DNA from: Curtobacterium ammoniigenes NBRC 101786
GTDB taxonomy: Bacteria; Actinomycetota; Actinomycetes; Actinomycetales; Microbacteriaceae
DNA length: 64,000 bases
Direction: 5' to 3'
NCBI RefSeq assembly: GCF_001571045.1
Contig: NZ_BCSV01000002.1
Span: forward strand, 310,001 to 374,000
Part shown: positions 60,117 to 64,000 of the stretch, in pieces
Position numbering within the stretch: position 1 is the first letter of the stretch
Layout of the letters: each line of letters begins with the position of its first letter
The notes under the pieces: model-generated
What the model was told of the DNA's origin: nothing
Seen by the model: only the letters and a program-made list of their open reading frames with translations
The model's database searches: none
Translations under genes and position numbers: made by a program

Positions 60117-62087
60117 ATGCTCCCGATTGTTGCAGTCGTGACTATGGAGACGAGTGGAGGCCCGAAGAACGGCAGGCGTCGGCACCGTGGCGGTTCGCTT
60201 CCACTGCCGTTCATCCTGAGCGCCGTGACGATCGTCATCGGTGCGATCGGGATCGCGTTCGAAGCGATCGGTGGGTCGACCGCGGGACGCGTGATCATCA
60301 GTGCGTATGCGCTCGCCGTTGCAGCCGGATACGGCGTGCGGATGATTCGGGAGATGATCCATCGCCGGTTCGGTGTCGACCTTCTCGCGGTCACCGCGAT
60401 CGTCGCGACCGTGCTGGTCGGCGAATACCTCGCGGCGATCGTCGTCGTGCTGATGCTGACTGGAGGCCAAGCACTCGACAGTGCTGCGTCGCGGAGGGCG
60501 CGCCGCGAACTCGACGCCTTGCTGAGTCGCGCTCCTCGGGTTGCGCATCGAGCCACAGCGTCGGGTGTCGAGGACATCCCGGCTGAAGAGGCCATGATCG
60601 GCGACGAATTGCTCATCCGCCCCGCAGAGATCGTCCCGGTCGATGGAACCCTGCTCGTTCAGCACGCTGCGCTCGACGAGTCATCGCTGACCGGTGAGAG
60701 CATGCCGCGGTCGCTCGCACCGGGTGACGTCGTTCCGAGTGGCGCGATCAACGGCATCGCGGCGATTCGCATCCGTGCGACGGCCCGGGCGGCCGATAGC
60801 CAGTATCAACGCATCGTCGCGCTGGTTGAACGTGCGGCCGCCAGCAAGGCTCCGGTCGTGCGGCTCGCTGACCGCTACGCCCCGTGGTTCACCGTCTTCT
60901 CGCTCGCGCTGGGCGCACTCGCGTGGTGGGTGAGCGGCCAGGCGGTCAGATTCGCCGAGGTCGTGGTCCTCGCGACTCCATGCCCGCTCCTTATCGCGGC
61001 GCCGGTCGCGTTCCTCAGTGGCATGAGCCGAGCCGCGCGGGCGGGCATCGTCGTGAAGGACTCGACCGTCCTGCAGGTCCTCGCAGAGGCCCGCACCGTC
61101 GTGTTCGACAAGACCGGCACGCTCACGCGGGGCGTGCCCGCGCTCGCGCGTATCGCGTCGATCGCACCGTTCACCGAGGATCAGGTGCTCGCCGCGGCAG
61201 CGAGCGCAGAGCAGTCGTCCTCGCACGTGCTGGCGGGAGCGATCATCGCAGCTGCGCGAGACCGCGGACTCCCGCTCCGACCGCCGTCGAGTGCGGTCGA
61301 ACGTGCTGCGAATGGCGTCGAGGCCGTGGTCGATGCGACGCGGGTCAGCGTCGGCACCGCTGCGTTCGTCGCCGAGCACGTTCAGTGGCCCGGCCGGGTC
61401 GACCTCAGCGGCGGCGAGATCGCCGTCTACGTCGTGCTCGACGGACGACCCGCGGGAGTGCTGTTCCTGGCGGATCCTGTCCGGGAGGACGCAGCGTCGA
61501 CCGTGGCGCAGCTCGCAGCGCTCGGCATCCGCGACAGCATCATGCTGACCGGAGACGCTCGCGAGACGGCGGACGCGATCGCTCGAACCGTCGGCGTCGC
61601 TCGCGTCGAGGCGGAGTGTCTCCCCGGCGACAAAGTCGATGCAGTTCGCCGGCTGACGGCGCGGCCGGTGCTGATGGTCGGCGACGGCGTGAACGACGCT
61701 CCGGTGCTCGCCGCGGCGGACGTCGGTGTCGCGCTCGGTGCTGGGGGTGCGACCGCGGCGAGCGAAGCAGCCGATGCGGTGGTCCTCGTCGACGACCTCA
61801 GCCGTCTCGTATCGGCCGTGACAATCGGGCGCGACACGGTGCGCATCGCCGAGCAGAGCATCTGGCTCGGGATCATCGCATCCGTCGGACTCATGGTGAT
61901 CGCATCGTTCGGTCCGATCCCGGCGATCGCCGGCGCGGTCCTGCAGGAGGTCGTCGACCTCGCAACGATCCTCGCCGCGCTCCGGGGACGCGGAGTGCTC
62001 AAGCGATCGACGCCACGGTCATCCCCGGCGACGAGATCGGGCCGCCCATCGCGACGAGCGCCCCGGGCAGTTCGTCGAACCCGATGA
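60117..62087 (+). CDS. P1B-type metal-transporting ATPase
   Basis: This up to 656-aa pump lacks an N-terminal HMA domain. Visible are TGES (SLTGESMPRS), the membrane metal motif ATPCPLLIAAP (CPL, not CPC), phosphorylation DKTGTLT (about 338-344), SSHVLA (where HP is usual) and GDGVNDAPVLAAADVG. The substrate is uncertain; CPC pumps carry Cu or Zn/Cd. ATGs at 60117 and 60144 are both possible; neither has a good ribosome site. The last about 30 residues are read antisense over the 3' end of the ADH gene and are probably non-native in composition. It neighbours the persulfide genes via operator 4. Confidence 0.88.
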   Translation: MLPIVAVVTMETSGGPKNGRRRHRGGSLPLPFILSAVTIVIGAIGIAFEAIGGSTAGRVIISAYALAVAAGYGVRMIREMIHRRFGVDLLAVTAIVATVLVGEYLAAIVVVLMLTGGQALDSAASRRARRELDALLSRAPRVAHRATASGVEDIPAEEAMIGDELLIRPAEIVPVDGTLLVQHAALDESSLTGESMPRSLAPGDVVPSGAINGIAAIRIRATARAADSQYQRIVALVERAAASKAPVVRLADRYAPWFTVFSLALGALAWWVSGQAVRFAEVVVLATPCPLLIAAPVAFLSGMSRAARAGIVVKDSTVLQVLAEARTVVFDKTGTLTRGVPALARIASIAPFTEDQVLAAAASAEQSSSHVLAGAIIAAARDRGLPLRPPSSAVERAANGVEAVVDATRVSVGTAAFVAEHVQWPGRVDLSGGEIAVYVVLDGRPAGVLFLADPVREDAASTVAQLAALGIRDSIMLTGDARETADAIARTVGVARVEAECLPGDKVDAVRRLTARPVLMVGDGVNDAPVLAAADVGVALGAGGATAASEAADAVVLVDDLSRLVSAVTIGRDTVRIAEQSIWLGIIASVGLMVIASFGPIPAIAGAVLQEVVDLATILAALRGRGVLKRSTPRSSPATRSGRPSRRAPRAVRRTR

Positions 62088-63033
62088 CTGCCCCGACCGT
62101 GGCATCGGGCCGGAGGCGCCCCGCAACGATCTCCGCGAGCATCGCGGCGTACTCGTGCACCGCGATGCCGTGACTGCCAAGGATCTCGAGCTCGTCGCCG
62201 ATCACGCGGCCCATCGGGATCGCCGGCTCGGCTTCCGAGCCGAGCAGCAGCCCGACCTGCACGTGACGACCCTTCGGACGAAGCGATGCCACGGATGCCG
62301 CGGATGTGGCACGGCTCCCGTACGCGTCGAGCGCGACGTGAGCACCGCCTCCGGTCAGTCGGCGAACCTCGTCGATGGCGCTCGGGGACTGCGGAACGAC
62401 GTGCGCTCCGAGTTCGCGCGCACGGTCGAGCGCGGCCGGCACGACATCGACGGCGACGACACGGGCGCCGGCAGCGATCGCGACGAGGATCGCGGACAAG
62501 CCGACACCACCGCATCCGAAGACGGCGACCCACTCGCCGTCGCGAATTCTGCCCTGCGTGTGGAGTGCGTGGAACGCCGTGCCGAACCGGCACCCGAGGC
62601 CCGCCGCATCGACGAATGCGAGCGCGTCGGGAAGCCGAACGAGGTTCAGCGCGGCGTGCGGCACGGCGACCTGCTCGGCGAAGGAGCCCGGGAGCGTGAA
62701 ACCCGGTTGCTGCTGGCGGGAGCAGACCTGCGTCGCGCCGCTCCGGCACTCCGGGCATTCGCCGCACGCGAAGATGAATGGGGCCGTCACCCGATCGCCG
62801 ACTGCGAATCCGGTCGCATCCGGTCCGAGCGCCACGATCGTGCCGGCGAACTCGTGACCCGGGATCTGCGGAAGCCTGACCGAGTCGTCATGCCCGCGCC
62901 ATGCATGCCAGTCGCTGCGGCACACACCGGTCGCGGCGACCGCAACCACGGCACCGTCCACGGGACACTCCGGAGGCGCCACCTCGACGATCTGCGGCGT
63001 CGCGTCGAACGCGTCGTATTGCACTGCTCGCAC
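61999..63033 (-). CDS. zinc-dependent alcohol dehydrogenase family protein
   Basis: This 344-aa MDR enzyme has catalytic Zn ligands in GVCRSDWHAW (Cys at about 37) and IPGHEFAGTI (GHE at about 59), the four-Cys structural zinc lobe FACGECPECRSGATQVC (about 89-105), and cofactor motif VFGCGGVGLSAI (about 170-181). It likely oxidises an alcohol or polyol with NAD. The LacI regulator lies 3 bp upstream on the same strand, so they may be co-transcribed. Confidence 0.92.
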   Translation of the reverse strand: MRAVQYDAFDATPQIVEVAPPECPVDGAVVAVAATGVCRSDWHAWRGHDDSVRLPQIPGHEFAGTIVALGPDATGFAVGDRVTAPFIFACGECPECRSGATQVCSRQQQPGFTLPGSFAEQVAVPHAALNLVRLPDALAFVDAAGLGCRFGTAFHALHTQGRIRDGEWVAVFGCGGVGLSAILVAIAAGARVVAVDVVPAALDRARELGAHVVPQSPSAIDEVRRLTGGGAHVALDAYGSRATSAASVASLRPKGRHVQVGLLLGSEAEPAIPMGRVIGDELEILGSHGIAVHEYAAMLAEIVAGRLRPDATVGAVIGFDELPGALVAMGGPISSPGMTVASIA

Positions 63034-63036
63034 GGT

Positions 63037-64000
63037 TCAGGCCTCCACGGTCGTCAGCGGCGCAGTTGATTCGCGAACGATCAGCGAGGTCGCGAGATCG
63101 ACGCGCGGAGCGACGGTGGGCACGATGCCGGCGTCGGCGATGAGCCGCACCGCCGTGGCCGCCATCTCGGCGATCGGCTGCCGGATCGTCGTCAGCGGGG
63201 GGTTCGCCCAGGAGGCGGGCCGGAGGTCGTCGAAGCCGACAACCGAAAGGTCTTTGGGTACGGCGATGCCGAGGGTGCGCGCCGCCTCGTAGACGCCGAA
63301 GCCCTGCAGGTCGCTGCCGGCGAAGATCGCGGTCGGCCGGTCGGGCAGCGTCAGCAGCTCTCGCGCTGCTCGACGGGCGCCGTCGACGTGGAAGTCCGCG
63401 TACCGGACGAGGCTCGGATCGAAGCCGATCCGAGCGCGTTCGAGCGCGGAGCGGTACCCGTCGATGCGCGCGACCGAGCAGAGCATGTCTTCCGGGCCGC
63501 CGATCACGGCAATGCGACGGTGGCCGAGCGAGATCAGGTGCTGTGCTGCGGCGTAGCCGCCGCTCCAGTTCGTGGCGCCGATCGACACGACGTCGGGATC
63601 GGGCTCTCCGGCGGGGTCGACGACGACGAAGTTGACGCCGCGCGATCGCAGCTTCTCCTTATCGGCTCCGCGGATGTCGCTGAACACGAGAACGACTCCC
63701 AGCGGCCGGCGACGCAGGACGCCTTCGATCCATTGCGGGTCCGGCGTGTGCCGGTCGCCGCTCCTGGTGAGGATGAGACTCAGCCCACGAGCGGCAGCGG
63801 CCTCCTGGGCCCCCCGGATGATCTCGATGGTCCACTCGCTGTCGAGTTCGTGGAACACGAGCTCGATCATCTGCGACTCGACGACCCGGGGACGGGACGC
63901 ATATCCGCTGGCCTGGAGGAGCGCCTCCACCCGGCCGCGCGTTCGCGCCGCCACGTCGGTGCGACCGTTCAGAACTTTCGACACGGTCGCGAGCGAGACG
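63037..64000 (-). CDS. LacI-family transcriptional regulator (partial at window edge)
   Basis: At least 321 residues are present; the 5' end lies beyond 64000. The visible N-terminus reads VSLATVSKVLNGRTDVAART, the second half of the LacI HTH and hinge, so the ATG in this segment is internal and only about 15-20 residues are missing. The periplasmic-binding-like effector domain follows (GVVLVFSDIRGADKEKL, RRIAVIGGPEDMLCSVARID, PTAIFAGSDLQGFGVYEAAR and VVGFDDLRPASW). It probably regulates the ADH gene or nearby carbohydrate genes. Confidence 0.93.
   Translation of the reverse strand, partial: VSLATVSKVLNGRTDVAARTRGRVEALLQASGYASRPRVVESQMIELVFHELDSEWTIEIIRGAQEAAAARGLSLILTRSGDRHTPDPQWIEGVLRRRPLGVVLVFSDIRGADKEKLRSRGVNFVVVDPAGEPDPDVVSIGATNWSGGYAAAQHLISLGHRRIAVIGGPEDMLCSVARIDGYRSALERARIGFDPSLVRYADFHVDGARRAARELLTLPDRPTAIFAGSDLQGFGVYEAARTLGIAVPKDLSVVGFDDLRPASWANPPLTTIRQPIAEMAATAVRLIADAGIVPTVAPRVDLATSLIVRESTAPLTTVEA

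Overview
The window is high-GC actinobacterial DNA. Gene content and order suit Microbacteriaceae best (inference from synteny and protein character; no 16S rRNA or other decisive marker is present). It opens just downstream of the dnaA/oriC side of the chromosome. The first 20 kb is the conserved origin-proximal block: rpmH-rnpA-yidD-yidC-khpB(jag)-rsmG-parA-parB on the plus strand with four parS sites, then ddl, a PLP aminotransferase, trxA, trxB and a very long DUF6049-MurJ reading frame on the minus strand, then cca(pcnA)-rpsF-ssb-rpsR-rplI-dnaB on the plus strand. Compared with the mycobacterial version of this block, the NUDIX gene, sigM and cwlM are absent.

From about 19.8 to 29.7 kb the synteny stops and the DNA looks like an island. 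It holds a low-GC orphan gene, a gene stub cut off by an intact ISL3-family insertion sequence (21376-22799), an OmpR/HK two-component pair divergent from two secreted proteins (one lytic-transglycosylase-like), a MarR regulator, an IS3-family orfA relic, a truncated dCTP-deaminase-like fragment, unknown ORFs and a low-GC SDR. From 29.7 to 34.4 kb come an AraC regulator divergent from an alpha/beta hydrolase-SDR pair, an Asp23/Gls24 protein, another hydrolase and small unknown proteins. MurT-GatD (lipid II amidation), an MFS carrier and a second two-component system surrounded by three exported proteins follow, up to 42.4 kb.

The 42.4-56.0 kb part is a mosaic of small units: an arsenate-reductase-like phosphatase, a PadR/membrane-protein pair with a 23-bp palindrome, DUF4037, a DUF2945-like protein followed by an 18-unit hexanucleotide repeat, MerR, a frameshifted SulP anion transporter, an FNT channel, a Gfo/Idh/MocA oxidoreductase pair divergent from a TetR regulator, a HAD phosphatase, SDR, XRE and alpha/beta hydrolase genes.

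The most coherent accessory system lies at 56.0-62.1 kb. Four near-identical palindromes (ATACCCC-NN-GGGGTAT) precede (1) a 43-aa Cys-rich protein plus thioredoxin, (2) a CsoR-family repressor lacking the copper-ligand His, (3) a second Cys-rich paralogue plus rhodanese, DsrE-like protein and a disrupted TauE/SafE permease, and (4) the divergent pair of a CstB-like persulfide dioxygenase-rhodanese and a P1B-type ATPase. I read this as a CstR-controlled persulfide/sulfane-sulfur detoxification regulon with two undescribed small cysteine proteins. The window ends with a zinc-dependent alcohol dehydrogenase and a LacI-family regulator that runs off the edge.
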